The position numbers and the translations under genes are program-made. DNA of 64,000 nt from Micromonospora sp. WMMD1155 (GTDB lineage Bacteria > Actinomycetota > Actinomycetes > Mycobacteriales > Micromonosporaceae), in assembly GCF_029581275.1 (NCBI RefSeq), contig NZ_CP120742.1, forward strand, positions 532,501-596,500. Reading direction: 5' to 3'. Positions 16,509 to 25,726 of this stretch are shown in pieces. The notes beneath the pieces were generated by a model. The model was not told the origin of the DNA. It did no database searches and saw only the letters and a list, made by a program, of their open reading frames with translations. The number at the start of each line of letters is the position of its first letter. Within the stretch, counting starts at the first letter, position 1.

Positions 16509-17792
16509 TCACGGTAGCGGGACGGTCGATGGTCGGTCAGCGGTAGTCGGGGTTCCGCCGCGCTGCCCCACGACAGGACCGCAGCCGCGTCCGGTCAACG
16601 ACACGAGGAAGTCGCGCATCCGCCGCCCCTGGGCCACCGGCCCTCGGGTCCGGTGGACGAACTCCCGCGCCGCCACGCCGCGCCGCGATACCTCCTCCGG
16701 CGGCAGCGCCAACGCGCGGGCGAGGGCGGCCCGGAGCCCGACCACCGTGTCCGGGGTGGCGATCTCGAGGTGCGGTAGGTAGTCGGCGGGAATGCCCGGT
16801 AGCCGTGTACTGACCACGGGCGGGCCAGCCGACAGGTACTCGATTGTCTTGGACGGGAAGGAGTAGCGGACGAATTCCTCCTCGACGGGGCGGGGGTTGA
16901 TCAGCACGGCGGCCCGCGCCAGGCGCCCCGCGAGCACCGCACGGTCGAGCAGCTCCGGTGGGGCGATCCTTGAATCGTCGGCAGCCTGCTCCCGCAACCA
17001 CCGGGTCAGCTCCCCCCGGCCGAAGAGCACCAGCCGCAGATTCGGGTCGGGGAGCCCGCGGAACGCCTCGACCAGTCGGTCCACCCCGTACGCGCGGGTG
17101 AGGCCGCCGGCATACACCACCTCGCGAGTCCCGGGGGTGGGCGCATCCTGAGCGGACGCTGTGGCTGGCGGATGGAAGATCCCCTCCATGACCAGGTGGG
17201 GTCGCCCGGGCGCGAAGTCGTCGGCCAGCGGCCGGGTCAACGCGATGACTCCGGCACACCGGCGTAGCGCGGCCCGGACCAGGGCGACATCGAGCCGGCG
17301 CAGCAACCGCACCAGCCGACCGTCGGTCGGCAGGGCGAGACCGGGCGGGTCGGTGAGCACCGGCACCACCAGCACCCCGCGACGCCGGGACAGCGTCACG
17401 GCGGCCCACAGAAACGGCGTGTGCACGCCATGCACCAGCAGTACATCGCCGGTCCGAAGGTTACGAGCCAGCCGACAGCGGGCGCTGACGAAGCGGGTCA
17501 CATGCTTCAGGCCGAGCAGGTTGACGAAGCCCAGCAGTTGGCCGTCCACTCCGTCCTGGTGGAAGCCTCCGCCGCGGAACAACAGGCGATCGTTGCCTGG
17601 CCAGCTGGAGACCGGCACGGCGGAGAATAGCCGCACACGGCAGTCGGCCGCCCGCGCTGCGGCGACCAGCCCCCAGGCGAAAGCGTGCGTCTGCGTGGCG
17701 TGGGCGCGGTCCCGCGCCATCGCGTCGGCGAGGATGCTGTCCGGCACGGTGAAGCCGAGCAGGGCGACTTCGAGATCGTCGGCGGAGCTCAC
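16509..17792 (-). CDS. GT4-like glycosyltransferase
   Basis: A 427-residue GT-B fold enzyme. The C-terminal half has VVYAGGLTRAYGVDRLVEAF (about 210-230), LVLFGRGEL, and EEFVRYSFPSKTIEYLSAGPPVVS carrying the donor-binding Glu region of GT4 enzymes. The N-terminal acceptor domain is less conserved. GTG 17792 lies 2 nt after the stop of the next gene upstream, so both are translated from one mRNA. Donor and linkage are unknown. The C-terminal 30 residues after RMRDFLVSL look disordered. Confidence 0.8.
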   Translation of the reverse strand: MSSADDLEVALLGFTVPDSILADAMARDRAHATQTHAFAWGLVAAARAADCRVRLFSAVPVSSWPGNDRLLFRGGGFHQDGVDGQLLGFVNLLGLKHVTRFVSARCRLARNLRTGDVLLVHGVHTPFLWAAVTLSRRRGVLVVPVLTDPPGLALPTDGRLVRLLRRLDVALVRAALRRCAGVIALTRPLADDFAPGRPHLVMEGIFHPPATASAQDAPTPGTREVVYAGGLTRAYGVDRLVEAFRGLPDPNLRLVLFGRGELTRWLREQAADDSRIAPPELLDRAVLAGRLARAAVLINPRPVEEEFVRYSFPSKTIEYLSAGPPVVSTRLPGIPADYLPHLEIATPDTVVGLRAALARALALPPEEVSRRGVAAREFVHRTRGPVAQGRRMRDFLVSLTGRGCGPVVGQRGGTPTTADRPSTVPLP

Positions 17793-17794
17793 TG

Positions 17795-18937
17795 CTACGC
17801 CGCCAGGATCTGACGGTAGACCGCGTCCAGGCGGTCGAGCATGGCGTCGAGGCTGTACCGGTCGCGAACCCGGCGGTACGCCCGGTCGGCGAGGTCGGCG
17901 CGAGTGGTCGAGCTGTTCAACAGGGGTGCGATCGCGGCGGCGAGCGCCCCCGGGTCAGCGGCAGGTACGAGCAGGCCGGCGCCGTCGCGGAGAACCTCCA
18001 CGTTCCCGCCAACCGCGCTCGCCACCACGGGTAGCCGCTGGGCCATCGCCTCCAGCAACGCGTTCGAGAGGTTCTCGTGCAGCGTTGGGAAGACGAACAG
18101 GTCGGCGGCGGCGAGCAACTCCGGGACGTCGGCCCGGGCACCGAGCAGCCGCACGTCGAGCGAGCCCGGGCTGGCGGCGTCGGCAGCGGCATGCAACGCC
18201 GTCGCGATCGCCGGAGCATCCGGCCCGTCGCCCACCACCAGCAGCACGTGGCGGCCACCGCCGACGGGCAGCCGGCGGAGCGCGTCGGCGAGCACGCCGT
18301 ATCCCTTCTCCCAGGTCATCCTGCCTACCGTGATCATCACGACGTCATCGGCCTGCAGGTCGAGAGCCGCCCGGACCTGTTCACGCGGCCCGGGGTGCTC
18401 CGGCACCAGCACTCCATTTGGGATGACCCCCACGAACCGGTCGCGGCAGCCCGTCAGGAAGTCCCGTCCGGCCGCGTACTCGCAGACCGTCGCCACGTGG
18501 GTGGCAGCCCGCAGCGTCATCGGCTCGGCGCCGTGCACGAGCAGGCGACGGCGCAGTGATCGACCACCGCGATGCAGGTCGCGGACAGTGCCGTGGACCG
18601 TGACCAAGATTCGTGGACAGCCGGCCAGCCGGGCAGCGAGCACTCCGAGGAAGCCCTCGTTCTGCAGGCCGCGTACGTGGACCAGGTCCGGCCGGATCCG
18701 GCGGAGCAGGGACACCCAGCCGCGAAGCAGTGACCTGTCGATCGCACCGTTACCTCGGTCCTGGTGCATCCGCACGAAGTCGTACTCGTTGGCGAGCCGG
18801 GAGGCGAGGACCCGTTCGAGAACGGTCAGCGGACCGTTGGCCCCGGGGCGCCCCGCCGAATGTTGGACGACGACAGGCCGGGTCCGTACACGAGGCGGCG
18901 GGTCTTGATAGCCGACAACGGCGAGGTTCTGCTCCAC
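17795..18937 (-). CDS. GT4 family glycosyltransferase
   Basis: A 380-residue GT-B enzyme with clear GT4 motifs: ITVGRMTWEKGYGVLADAL near 205, LLVVGDGPD, RADVPELLAAADLFVFPTLHENLSNALLEAMAQ with the late E-x7-E region, and VASAVGGNVEV. GTG 18937 is chosen because GGAG lies 6 nt upstream; the frame extends to 18985 without family support. It leads the leftward operon 18937-14036 (two transferases, epimerase, flippase) and is divergent from the 19050 gene. Soluble or peripherally membrane-bound. Confidence 0.85.
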   Translation of the reverse strand: MEQNLAVVGYQDPPPRVRTRPVVVQHSAGRPGANGPLTVLERVLASRLANEYDFVRMHQDRGNGAIDRSLLRGWVSLLRRIRPDLVHVRGLQNEGFLGVLAARLAGCPRILVTVHGTVRDLHRGGRSLRRRLLVHGAEPMTLRAATHVATVCEYAAGRDFLTGCRDRFVGVIPNGVLVPEHPGPREQVRAALDLQADDVVMITVGRMTWEKGYGVLADALRRLPVGGGRHVLLVVGDGPDAPAIATALHAAADAASPGSLDVRLLGARADVPELLAAADLFVFPTLHENLSNALLEAMAQRLPVVASAVGGNVEVLRDGAGLLVPAADPGALAAAIAPLLNSSTTRADLADRAYRRVRDRYSLDAMLDRLDAVYRQILAA

Positions 18938-19049
18938 GAAAACTCCACTTCGACGCGGGCGGCACAGATGCCGGCGGGTGGGCATCGGTGACCTAGACTA
19001 GCCGGGCAATTGTCAATGAAAGCCGTAATTCACTCGGACGAGGTGGACT
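18938..19049. promoter_or_regulatory. Short divergent promoter region
   Basis: This 112-bp gap separates two divergent glycosyltransferase genes. The part 18990-19035 is the AT-richest stretch nearby, includes TAGACT and CAATTGTCAATG, and probably holds both promoters. Individual elements cannot be fixed by eye. Confidence 0.4.
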
Positions 19050-20357
19050 ATGCCCCAGCCATCGGCGGGTGGGAGTCGACCCGCACCGGTCGGTCCTGAT
19101 GCCCCGCGCCTTCTCGCCCTCGCGGCTTACCGGTTTCCGCACGGCGACGCGATGTCCAACCGGCTGCTGCACCTGGTCCGCTCGGCGACCCCACCGGGCG
19201 GCAGCGTCATCGTGGTCAACGATTGGCCCGCCGACGGGACCCGGCCGCCGACCCAGCTGGCGCTGCCGGCCGAGGTGCAGGTCTTGACCCTGGCCGGCGC
19301 GCGAATGGGCAAGCTGGCCCGCTGGTGGCACCGGCAGTGGCGGCCGCTGCGGGTGCTCGCGGCGCTACGTCGGGCTGGCATCGACCGGCGTCAGCTGAGC
19401 GCGATCTGCCTGCCGCTCGGGCTGTGGAACCTCACCACCTGGGCCGTGCTCCGACTCGCGGTACGCCGCCCGGTGACGGTCGACATAGTGGAGCGGCACG
19501 ACCCCCAGCAGTTTGGCCGAGGACGACTCACCCCCTATTTCATTCGCCACCGGTGGGGCATGTTCCTCGCGCTCCGGCTGGCCGACCGGATCATCGCCAT
19601 CTCCAGCGCGCTGCACCACGATTTCGCCTACCGTCGGCCGACCCTGCTGGTCCCACCCCAGGTCGACCGCGCCGCGTACGAACCACCCGCGCCGCCCTCG
19701 CTCGACGACGGCGTCCGCCTGCTCTATGCCGGCACCGCCAGCGCGAAGGACCTGCTCTCCGTGGTGGCGGAGGGGATCCGCCGGCTACCCGAGGCGCCGC
19801 GGAGCCGGGTGCGGTTGACCATTGCCGGCATGACCCGCGACCAGGCCATTAGCAGCTCCGATCTGGACAGCTCCAGCCTGGACGGTCTTGACGAACAGGT
19901 GACCTTCCTGGGCCGGGTGCCGCGCGAGCAGGTCCTCGCCGAGCTGCGGCGCGCACACTTCTCGATCCTGGTCCGGCCCGACGTCGGCTACTCCCGGGCG
20001 GGCTTCCCCTCCAAAGTGCCGGAGAGTCTGGCCGCCGGGTGTCCCGTGCTGCTGAACCACACCTCCGACCTCGCGCGCTACGTCACCGACGGCCGAGAGG
20101 GGTTGGTGCTCCCCTGTCCGACCCCTGAGGATGTCCGGACGGCCCTGCTGCGGGCGCTCACGATGGATGACGAGGGGTGGCGACGGATGAGCCACTGCGC
20201 CCGCGAGCGGGCCGACGACTTCGACTATCGGGTGTGGACCCCGGTCGTAAGTGCCTTCGTCATCGGCGGTGGCGACGCCGCGGCGCGCGGCTCCGGCATG
20301 GAGAGCGCAGCGAGCTCCGCCAACTCGTCGGCGGTCAGTCGGCGTTCCGGCGGGTAG
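19050..20357 (+). CDS. Glycosyltransferase, GT4-like
   Basis: A 435-residue protein. The donor-side half has RLLYAGTASAKDLLSVVAEG, FLGRVPREQVLAELRRAHFSI and SRAGFPSKVPESLAAGCPVLLN, the last being the GT4 acidic-loop region. The N-terminal half is more divergent. ATG 19050 follows GAGGTGG. It is transcribed away from the main transferase operon but clearly belongs to the cluster. Its final 44 codons overlap the antisense 3' end of the acyltransferase gene, and that tail (Ser, Ala, Gly-rich) has no family equivalent, so the functional protein probably ends near WTPVVSAFV. Confidence 0.78.
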   Translation: MPQPSAGGSRPAPVGPDAPRLLALAAYRFPHGDAMSNRLLHLVRSATPPGGSVIVVNDWPADGTRPPTQLALPAEVQVLTLAGARMGKLARWWHRQWRPLRVLAALRRAGIDRRQLSAICLPLGLWNLTTWAVLRLAVRRPVTVDIVERHDPQQFGRGRLTPYFIRHRWGMFLALRLADRIIAISSALHHDFAYRRPTLLVPPQVDRAAYEPPAPPSLDDGVRLLYAGTASAKDLLSVVAEGIRRLPEAPRSRVRLTIAGMTRDQAISSSDLDSSSLDGLDEQVTFLGRVPREQVLAELRRAHFSILVRPDVGYSRAGFPSKVPESLAAGCPVLLNHTSDLARYVTDGREGLVLPCPTPEDVRTALLRALTMDDEGWRRMSHCARERADDFDYRVWTPVVSAFVIGGGDAAARGSGMESAASSANSSAVSRRSGG

Positions 20358-20935
20358 AGCTGCTGTTCGTGCGAGACGATCGTCTCCACCGGCCAGCGCA
20401 ACCGGATCACTCGGGCCGGGTTGCCGGCGGCCACCGCGTAGGGCGGTACCGGACGGGTCACCACGGCGCCCGCCCCGATCACCGCGCCCCGACCGATCGT
20501 CACCCCGTGCAGGATGACGGCACGGGTGCCCACCCACACGTCGTCGCCAATCGTCACCCCCCGATCGAGGGCCCCGTCGGTAGGACACTTCTCGACGGCG
20601 ATCATCGGCACGCCGACGCGGTCGATCCGGTGGTTGCCACCCCGGATGGTCACCTCGGGTCCGAACATGACGTTGTCACCGAGCTTGATCCGGGATCGAG
20701 CCGCCATGAGAACCGGACGGTAGCCGAGATCGACGTTGCGGCCGACCTCGATCGTCTCGTAGGTGTAGACGCCGTCCGGGTCAAAGGTGAAGTTGTCCCC
20801 GTGGGCGGCGAAGCGGCCGACGCTCGCCACACCCCGGACGGCTCTGCCAGCCCGCGTGCCGTTGACCCAGACCAGATTCAGCAGGCGGGCGATCCGCACG
20901 ATCACGCGCCCCGGGCCGCGCGACGAGACCCGCAT
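20225..20935 (-). CDS. Left-handed beta-helix (hexapeptide) O-acyltransferase
   Basis: A 236-residue protein. Residues 60-170 show hexapeptide-repeat turns such as IKLGDNVMFGPEVTI, VTIGDDVWVGTRAVI and VTIGRGAVIGAGAVV, ending in the family closing motif PPYAVAAGNPARVI. Catalytic His is expected in GGNHRID. Such enzymes acetylate a sugar hydroxyl or amine, using acetyl-CoA. Here the likely target is the polysaccharide repeat or a sugar precursor. The C-terminal 40 residues lie outside the helix and are partly antisense to the 19050 gene. ATG 20935 is used though its ribosome binding site is weak. Confidence 0.82.
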   Translation of the reverse strand: MRVSSRGPGRVIVRIARLLNLVWVNGTRAGRAVRGVASVGRFAAHGDNFTFDPDGVYTYETIEVGRNVDLGYRPVLMAARSRIKLGDNVMFGPEVTIRGGNHRIDRVGVPMIAVEKCPTDGALDRGVTIGDDVWVGTRAVILHGVTIGRGAVIGAGAVVTRPVPPYAVAAGNPARVIRLRWPVETIVSHEQQLYPPERRLTADELAELAALSMPEPRAAASPPPMTKALTTGVHTR

Positions 20936-21268
20936 CAGGCGTCACACCACCCCGCGCCGACCGTGCACCGCTGAGCCAGACCGAAGATCCGACGCATCGA
21001 CAACTCTCCCCATCAACCTTCGTCACCACCGCTGCGGACATGAGCGAGCGTACGTGCGAATTGCCGCTTCAAGGCCGAAATGCCCAATTGCGCTGCGCGA
21101 TATCGCCAGGCGCCGGACAGGACACAGCACCCCGCTCAACGCCACCCGGCCATCACGCGAGGGCGTTGCGTCGACACGGTCAGCAACCTCTCGCCCATCG
21201 ACCGATTGACAGCGATCACCCTCCACCAGAAGGCTCGCGCCTACAGGTCCTTCACCCAAGGAGGCGCG
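20936..21268. other. Intergenic region upstream of the carboxypeptidase
   Basis: No gene is supported. Around 21055-21100 a GCGAATTGC/GCCCAATTGCG imperfect inverted pair occurs and could be a regulator site. The sequence ends in an AAGGAGG ribosome binding site for the 21269 gene. Promoters for both divergent genes should lie here. Confidence 0.4.
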
Positions 21269-24200
21269 ATGAGACCGAGACGACTGGCGATCGCCAGCGT
21301 GGTCACCCTGCTCGGCGCACTGGCGTTGACCCCGCCGGCGAGCGCGAAGCCACCGTCCGAACCGGGCGCCCGCGACGGCCTGGAGGTCTACGTCGGAACG
21401 GTCGACGCGAAACAGCGGGACCAGCTGCGCGCGGCGGGGGTCGACCTCGGCCACGACGCGAAGACGGACTCGTCCGGCAAGACGACAGTCGAGACGGTGC
21501 TCAGCCGCCGGCAGGCGAAGCGGCTGACCGACCAGGGCGTCCCGTTGTCGGTGAAGAAGGTGCGCGGCAAGGACGCGTCGCAGGCGCTGCGGGAGCAGGC
21601 GGCGGCGGGCTGGACGGCGTTCCGGCCCTACGGGGAGCCGGGCGGTCTGCGCGACGAACTGAACGCCACGGCGGCCCGCTATCCCAAGCTGACCAAGGTG
21701 GAGACGATCGGCCGCACCCAGCAGGGTCAGCCGATCGTCGCCGTGAAGGTCACGAAGAACGCGCGGACCGTCGCCGACGGGAAGCGGCCCGCCGTGCTCT
21801 ACGCCGGCGCGCAGCACGCCCGCGAGTGGATCACACCGGAGATGACCCGCCGGTTGATGCACCACGTCCTGGACAGCTACGGCACCGACCAGGAGATCAC
21901 GAAACTCCTGGACACGACCGAGCTGTGGTTCCTGCCGGTGGCCAACCCGGACGGTTACGACTTCACCTTCACCCCCGGCAACCGGCTGTGGCGCAAGAAC
22001 CTGCGGGACAACAACGGCGACGGACAGATCACCTCCGGCGACGGCGTGGACCTCAACCGCAACTTCAGCTACAAGTGGGGGTACGACAACGAGGGCTCGT
22101 CACCGGAGACGAACAGCGAGACCTACCGGGGCCCGGGCCCCAACTCGGAGCCGGAGACCAAGGCCCTGGACCAGCTGTTCAAGCGGGTCGGGTTCGAGTT
22201 CTTCGTCAACTACCACTCGGCGGCCGAGCTGCTGCTCTACGGCCTCGGCTGGCAGGTCAGCACTCCCACCCCGGATGACGAGATCTACAAGGCGATGGCC
22301 GGGGACGACGCGCACCCGGCGGTGCCCGGTTACGACCCGGACATCTCCGCCGAGCTGTACACCACCAACGGTGACACCGACAGCCACGCCACCGTCCGGT
22401 ACGGCACGCTGGGCTTCACCCCGGAGATGTCCACCTGTGAGGCCGCCTCGGCGGTCGACCCGGACGACGAGTGGCGCCCGGAGGACTGCGTCAGCGGCTT
22501 CATCTTCCCCGACGACGAGACGTTGATCGCCGGCGAGGTGAACAAGAATCTGCCGTTCGCGCTGGCCGTGGCCAAGTCGGCGGCGGACCCGGACGAGCCC
22601 GTCTCGGTGGTCGGACGGAGCACCCCGGACTTCGTGGTGGACTCCTTCGACACGTCGTACGGGCGCACCCAGCAGGTCGCCGCGATCACCAGGCGGGCGC
22701 TGAAGAACGTGAAGATGCACTACACGGTCAACGGCGGGCGACCGAAGACCGTCGCGGTCCGCGAGTGGCGCGGCGGCGAGCGGTACGGCGGCACACACGA
22801 CGACTACTACGCGGAGTTGCGTGGCACGGTCGGCGGCACGAAACCGGGCGACCGGGTGGAGGTCTGGTTCACCGGCAACAAACCCCGGACCGGGGTGGTC
22901 GCCAGCGACCACTTCACCTACCGGGTGCACACCGACGTCGGCGGAGACGTGCTGATCCTCGCCGCGGAGGACGTCACCGGCCTCAGCCCGGCGCAGACCG
23001 GCACCACCGCGAAGTACGCCGACGAGGTCGCGGCGTCGCTGAGCGCCGCCGGGCGCAGCAGCGACGTGTACGACTTCGACGCGATGGGCCGCACGGCGCC
23101 GCACCCGCTCGGGGTGCTGTCGCACTACACGGCCGTGGTGTGGGAGACCGGCGACGACATCATCATGCGCTCCCCCGGCCAGGTCGCCGGCACCGCGGCC
23201 AAGGCCGCGCTGGAGACCGAGCTGGCCGTCCGGGACTACCTCAACGAGGGTGGCAAGCTCCTGGTCAGCGGCCAGTACGCGTTGTTCGCCCAGGGCGCCA
23301 ACGGCTCGTACGTCTACCACCCGGACGCGCCGCCGGAGTGCACCGACGCCGACGACCCCACCTGCCTGCCGCTGCTGAACGACTTCCAGCAGTACTGGTT
23401 GGGGGCGCACACCTACGTCAGTGACGGCGGCACCTCGCCGGAGGGAGAGCCGTTCCCGGTCGCCGGCCGCGACGACGCGTTCACCGGTTTCGCGGGGCAG
23501 CTCAACGCGGACGGCTCGGCGCAGAATCAGGGGCACACCGCGTCGTTCCTGACCACGTCGAGTTTCCTGCCGCCGGACGAGTTCCCGCAGTTCGCCAGCT
23601 CCGCGCCGGTGGGCTGGACCCGACCGGGTGGCGCGCCGTTCGACCCGCGTACGGGTGAGTGGTATCTGCACAGCGGGCAGGCCGACGAGTCGTACAAGCG
23701 GCTCACCCGCACTGTGGACCTCAGCGGGGCGACCAGCGGAGAGTTGCGCTTCTTCACCTCCTATGAGATCGAGCAGAACTGGGACTTCCTCTTCGTCGAG
23801 GCGCACGAGGTCGGCAGCGACGACTGGACCACCCTGCCGGACGTCAACGGCAAGACCAGCTCGGTCACCGGGGAGAGCTGCGCCTCGGGTTGGGACGAGC
23901 TGCACCCGTTCATCGCCCACTACCAAGGGCCCGGGTGCTCCCCCACCGGAAGCACCGGAAGCTGGAACGCGGCGACCGGGACGTCGAGCGGCTGGAAGGA
24001 GTTCGTCGTCGACCTGACCCCGTACGCCGGCAAGCAGGTCGAGGTGTCGATCACGTACGCCTCGGACTGGGGCTCCCAGGGCCTCGGCGTCTTCCTGGAC
24101 GACACCCGGGTGGTGGTCGACGGGTCGACCGTGGCGGAGACCTCGTTCGAGTCCGCCGACCTGGGCGGTTGGACGGTGGCCGGGCCTCCGGACGGCTCCG

Positions 24201-24373
24201 GTGGCAACGCCAACGACTGGTCACGCAGCCAGCAGGCGTTCGAGGAGGGCTCGGTGGTGGTCACCGGGGACACCGTGTACCTGGGCTTCGGGTTGGAGGG
24301 TCTCCCTCCGGCGGCCCGCGATGACCTGGTCGCCCGGTCGTTGACCCACCTCACCGGTCAACCCCGCCCCTGA
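21269..24373 (+). CDS. Secreted M14 zinc carboxypeptidase with C-terminal adhesive/CUB-like domains
   Basis: A 1034-residue exported peptidase. A signal peptide spans 1-26 (cut after PASA). The M14 domain covers about 115-490, with zinc ligands H183 and E186 in QHAREW, H316 in NYHSAAE, and catalytic E386 in FTPEMS. The remainder has an immune-inhibitor-A-like region with SYEIEQNWDFLFVEA and later GLGVFLDDTRVVVDG, probably beta-sandwich domains. It cleaves C-terminal residues from extracellular peptides. ATG 21269 has an ideal AAGGAGG site; the frame extends upstream without a signal sequence. It is unlinked in function to the glycan genes and probably scavenges nutrients. Confidence 0.9.
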   Translation: MRPRRLAIASVVTLLGALALTPPASAKPPSEPGARDGLEVYVGTVDAKQRDQLRAAGVDLGHDAKTDSSGKTTVETVLSRRQAKRLTDQGVPLSVKKVRGKDASQALREQAAAGWTAFRPYGEPGGLRDELNATAARYPKLTKVETIGRTQQGQPIVAVKVTKNARTVADGKRPAVLYAGAQHAREWITPEMTRRLMHHVLDSYGTDQEITKLLDTTELWFLPVANPDGYDFTFTPGNRLWRKNLRDNNGDGQITSGDGVDLNRNFSYKWGYDNEGSSPETNSETYRGPGPNSEPETKALDQLFKRVGFEFFVNYHSAAELLLYGLGWQVSTPTPDDEIYKAMAGDDAHPAVPGYDPDISAELYTTNGDTDSHATVRYGTLGFTPEMSTCEAASAVDPDDEWRPEDCVSGFIFPDDETLIAGEVNKNLPFALAVAKSAADPDEPVSVVGRSTPDFVVDSFDTSYGRTQQVAAITRRALKNVKMHYTVNGGRPKTVAVREWRGGERYGGTHDDYYAELRGTVGGTKPGDRVEVWFTGNKPRTGVVASDHFTYRVHTDVGGDVLILAAEDVTGLSPAQTGTTAKYADEVAASLSAAGRSSDVYDFDAMGRTAPHPLGVLSHYTAVVWETGDDIIMRSPGQVAGTAAKAALETELAVRDYLNEGGKLLVSGQYALFAQGANGSYVYHPDAPPECTDADDPTCLPLLNDFQQYWLGAHTYVSDGGTSPEGEPFPVAGRDDAFTGFAGQLNADGSAQNQGHTASFLTTSSFLPPDEFPQFASSAPVGWTRPGGAPFDPRTGEWYLHSGQADESYKRLTRTVDLSGATSGELRFFTSYEIEQNWDFLFVEAHEVGSDDWTTLPDVNGKTSSVTGESCASGWDELHPFIAHYQGPGCSPTGSTGSWNAATGTSSGWKEFVVDLTPYAGKQVEVSITYASDWGSQGLGVFLDDTRVVVDGSTVAETSFESADLGGWTVAGPPDGSGGNANDWSRSQQAFEEGSVVVTGDTVYLGFGLEGLPPAARDDLVARSLTHLTGQPRP

Positions 24374-24381
24374 CGGCGGGG

Positions 24382-24417
24382 AGGTGCGCCGGCGGTCCGT
24401 GGGCCGTCGGCGCACCT
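24382..24417 (+). terminator. Hairpin after the carboxypeptidase gene
   Basis: A 14-bp inverted repeat (24382-24395 with 24404-24417, one G-U pair) begins 9 nt after the stop codon. It is GC-rich without a U tract. A second hairpin with the same arm sequence follows at 24439-24474. Confidence 0.65.
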
Positions 24418-24466
24418 CGGGCGTACGCCGCATGGGCCGCCGGCGCACCTTCGGCGTACGGCGGGT
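24401..24466. repeat. Tandem 33-bp repeat, two copies
   Basis: Positions 24401-24433 and 24434-24466 are two copies of a 33-bp unit that differ at about six positions. Each contains GGCGCACCT and GGCGTACG blocks, which also pair with one another as inverted repeats. The array fills most of the gap between the carboxypeptidase and NAD kinase genes and may have arisen by duplication of a terminator hairpin. Confidence 0.6.
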
Positions 24467-24497
24467 GCGCCGGCCACCGATGTGATGAGCTGTACGG

Positions 24498-25430
24498 GTG
24501 TCGGGGCTGGGACTTGTGCTGCACCCCACCCGGGATGTCACCGAGGTGGTCGAAATCATCGAACGGTGGGCCACCCGCCACCACAAGACGCTGTTCGTGC
24601 GCGAGGAGGACCAGCACCGCGTCCCGTCCAGCGTCGAACCGGTGCCGGACGGCGAGGTCGCCAGCCGCGCCGACGCGTTGATCAGCATCGGCGGCGACGG
24701 CACCATGCTGGGCGCGCTGCGCTCCGCCGTCCGCGACCCGAAGCCGGTGCTCGGCGTACACCTGGGTCGGCTGGGTTTCCTTGTCGAGGTCGAGCCGCCG
24801 GAGTTGCCCGACGCGCTGAGCCGACTGCTGTCGAAGGACTTCACCGTCGAATCGCACGCCTGCCTCGCCTGCGACGTGTGCGGTGACGACGTCGTGGCGT
24901 TCAACGACATCGCCCTGGTCCGCCAGCCGGGCGCCGGCTTCGTCAGCGTCACGCTCGCCATCGACGGCCAGCAGTACGGCTACTACCGCAGCGACGCCGT
25001 GGTGGTCAGCACCCCGATCGGTTCGACGGCGTACAGCTACGCGGCCGGTGGTCCACTGATCTCCCCGGCGGCGGACTCGGTCGTGATCACGCCGGCGGCG
25101 CCGATGGCCGGCATCTCCCGGGCGGTCGTGCTCTCACCGGACGAGAAGATCCGGTTGGAGCTACAGCCCAACTCGTCGCCGGTCGTCGTGGAGATGGACG
25201 GGTTGGTGTTCCGCGACGCGGCGACGGAGGGGGCGGTGGACATCTCGTACCGCCGCGACGCCGGTCTGGTGGTCCGCTTCGACCCGTTGCGCTACCAGGA
25301 GCGCAACCAGTTGAAGATGACGCTGCTCGACCTGCCGTTCCTGCCCGAGCAGCTCCGCGAACTGCTCCCCGAAGAGCTACGCCGACGCAGCCAGGAACTC
25401 CCCCCACCCGCCGACCCCCCACCCTGCTGA
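24498..25430 (+). CDS. nadK: NAD kinase
   Basis: A 310-residue ATP/polyphosphate-NAD kinase. The GGDGT motif is at 65-69, followed by GVHLGRLGFLVEV, the FNDIALVR segment and STPIGSTAYSYAAGGP of the C-terminal domain. It phosphorylates NAD to NADP in the cytoplasm. GTG 24498 has no strong ribosome binding site. The C-terminus carries a Pro-rich tail after ELLPEEL. In many actinobacteria nadK sits beside recN and a TlyA-type gene; neither is present here, so the locus has been rearranged. Confidence 0.93.
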   Translation: MSGLGLVLHPTRDVTEVVEIIERWATRHHKTLFVREEDQHRVPSSVEPVPDGEVASRADALISIGGDGTMLGALRSAVRDPKPVLGVHLGRLGFLVEVEPPELPDALSRLLSKDFTVESHACLACDVCGDDVVAFNDIALVRQPGAGFVSVTLAIDGQQYGYYRSDAVVVSTPIGSTAYSYAAGGPLISPAADSVVITPAAPMAGISRAVVLSPDEKIRLELQPNSSPVVVEMDGLVFRDAATEGAVDISYRRDAGLVVRFDPLRYQERNQLKMTLLDLPFLPEQLRELLPEELRRRSQELPPPADPPPC

Positions 25431-25480
25431 CCCACCCCACCCCTGCGCTGCCCGGCCCCGCTTCGCCGCGCCACTGCGGT

Positions 25481-25537
25481 TGATCAAGAGGTTTGCGTCA
25501 CGACACGCCGGTGGGCATGACGCAAACCTCTTGATCA
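25481..25537. repeat. Perfect 20-bp-arm hairpin (element B1)
   Basis: Arms 25481-25500 and 25518-25537 are perfect inverted repeats starting TGATCAAGAG, with a 17-nt loop opening CGACACGCCGG. That 11-mer recurs exactly in the loop of element B2 at 31540-31550. The element lies between convergent nadK and pgm and could double as a terminator. GGCGCGG simple repeats (25541-25570) follow it. Confidence 0.8.
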
Positions 25538-25593
25538 CCGAGGCGCGGAGGCGCGGGAGGCGCGGAGGCGACGGCGCCGGGCGCTCGTCACCG

Positions 25594-25669
25594 AGATCCG
25601 CGCAACATCGGGGATCCTGCTGCCTGCGACAGCCGGGAGGCAGCAGGATCGGGGAAGTTGCGCGGATCT
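25594..25669. repeat. Dispersed double-arm hairpin, family A copy 1
   Basis: The outer arm AGATCCGCGCAAC (25594-25606) pairs perfectly with 25657-25669. A 6/6 internal loop follows, then a 13-bp inner arm GATCCTGCTGCCT pairing with 25638-25650, and a 12-nt apical loop. The outer arm and the TGCTGCCT part recur at 32064 and 63862. It lies 57 bp after element B1. Confidence 0.85.
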
Positions 25670-25726
25670 TGGGCGCCGCGGGATGGCCGGGCACACCCGG
25701 GCGTGGGCACCGCCGGACGCAGGGGG

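Noticed and set aside
20936..21268. Possible c-di-AMP riboswitch before the carboxypeptidase
   Set aside because: None of the ydaO core blocks is present on either strand.
22100..23926. 608-residue open frame antisense to the carboxypeptidase
   Set aside because: It is a shadow frame created by high third-position GC on the real strand, with no motif or start signal.
25541..25575. Repeated GGCGCGG units as a possible CRISPR-like array
   Set aside because: The units are only 8-10 bp without spacers and are simple-sequence repeats.
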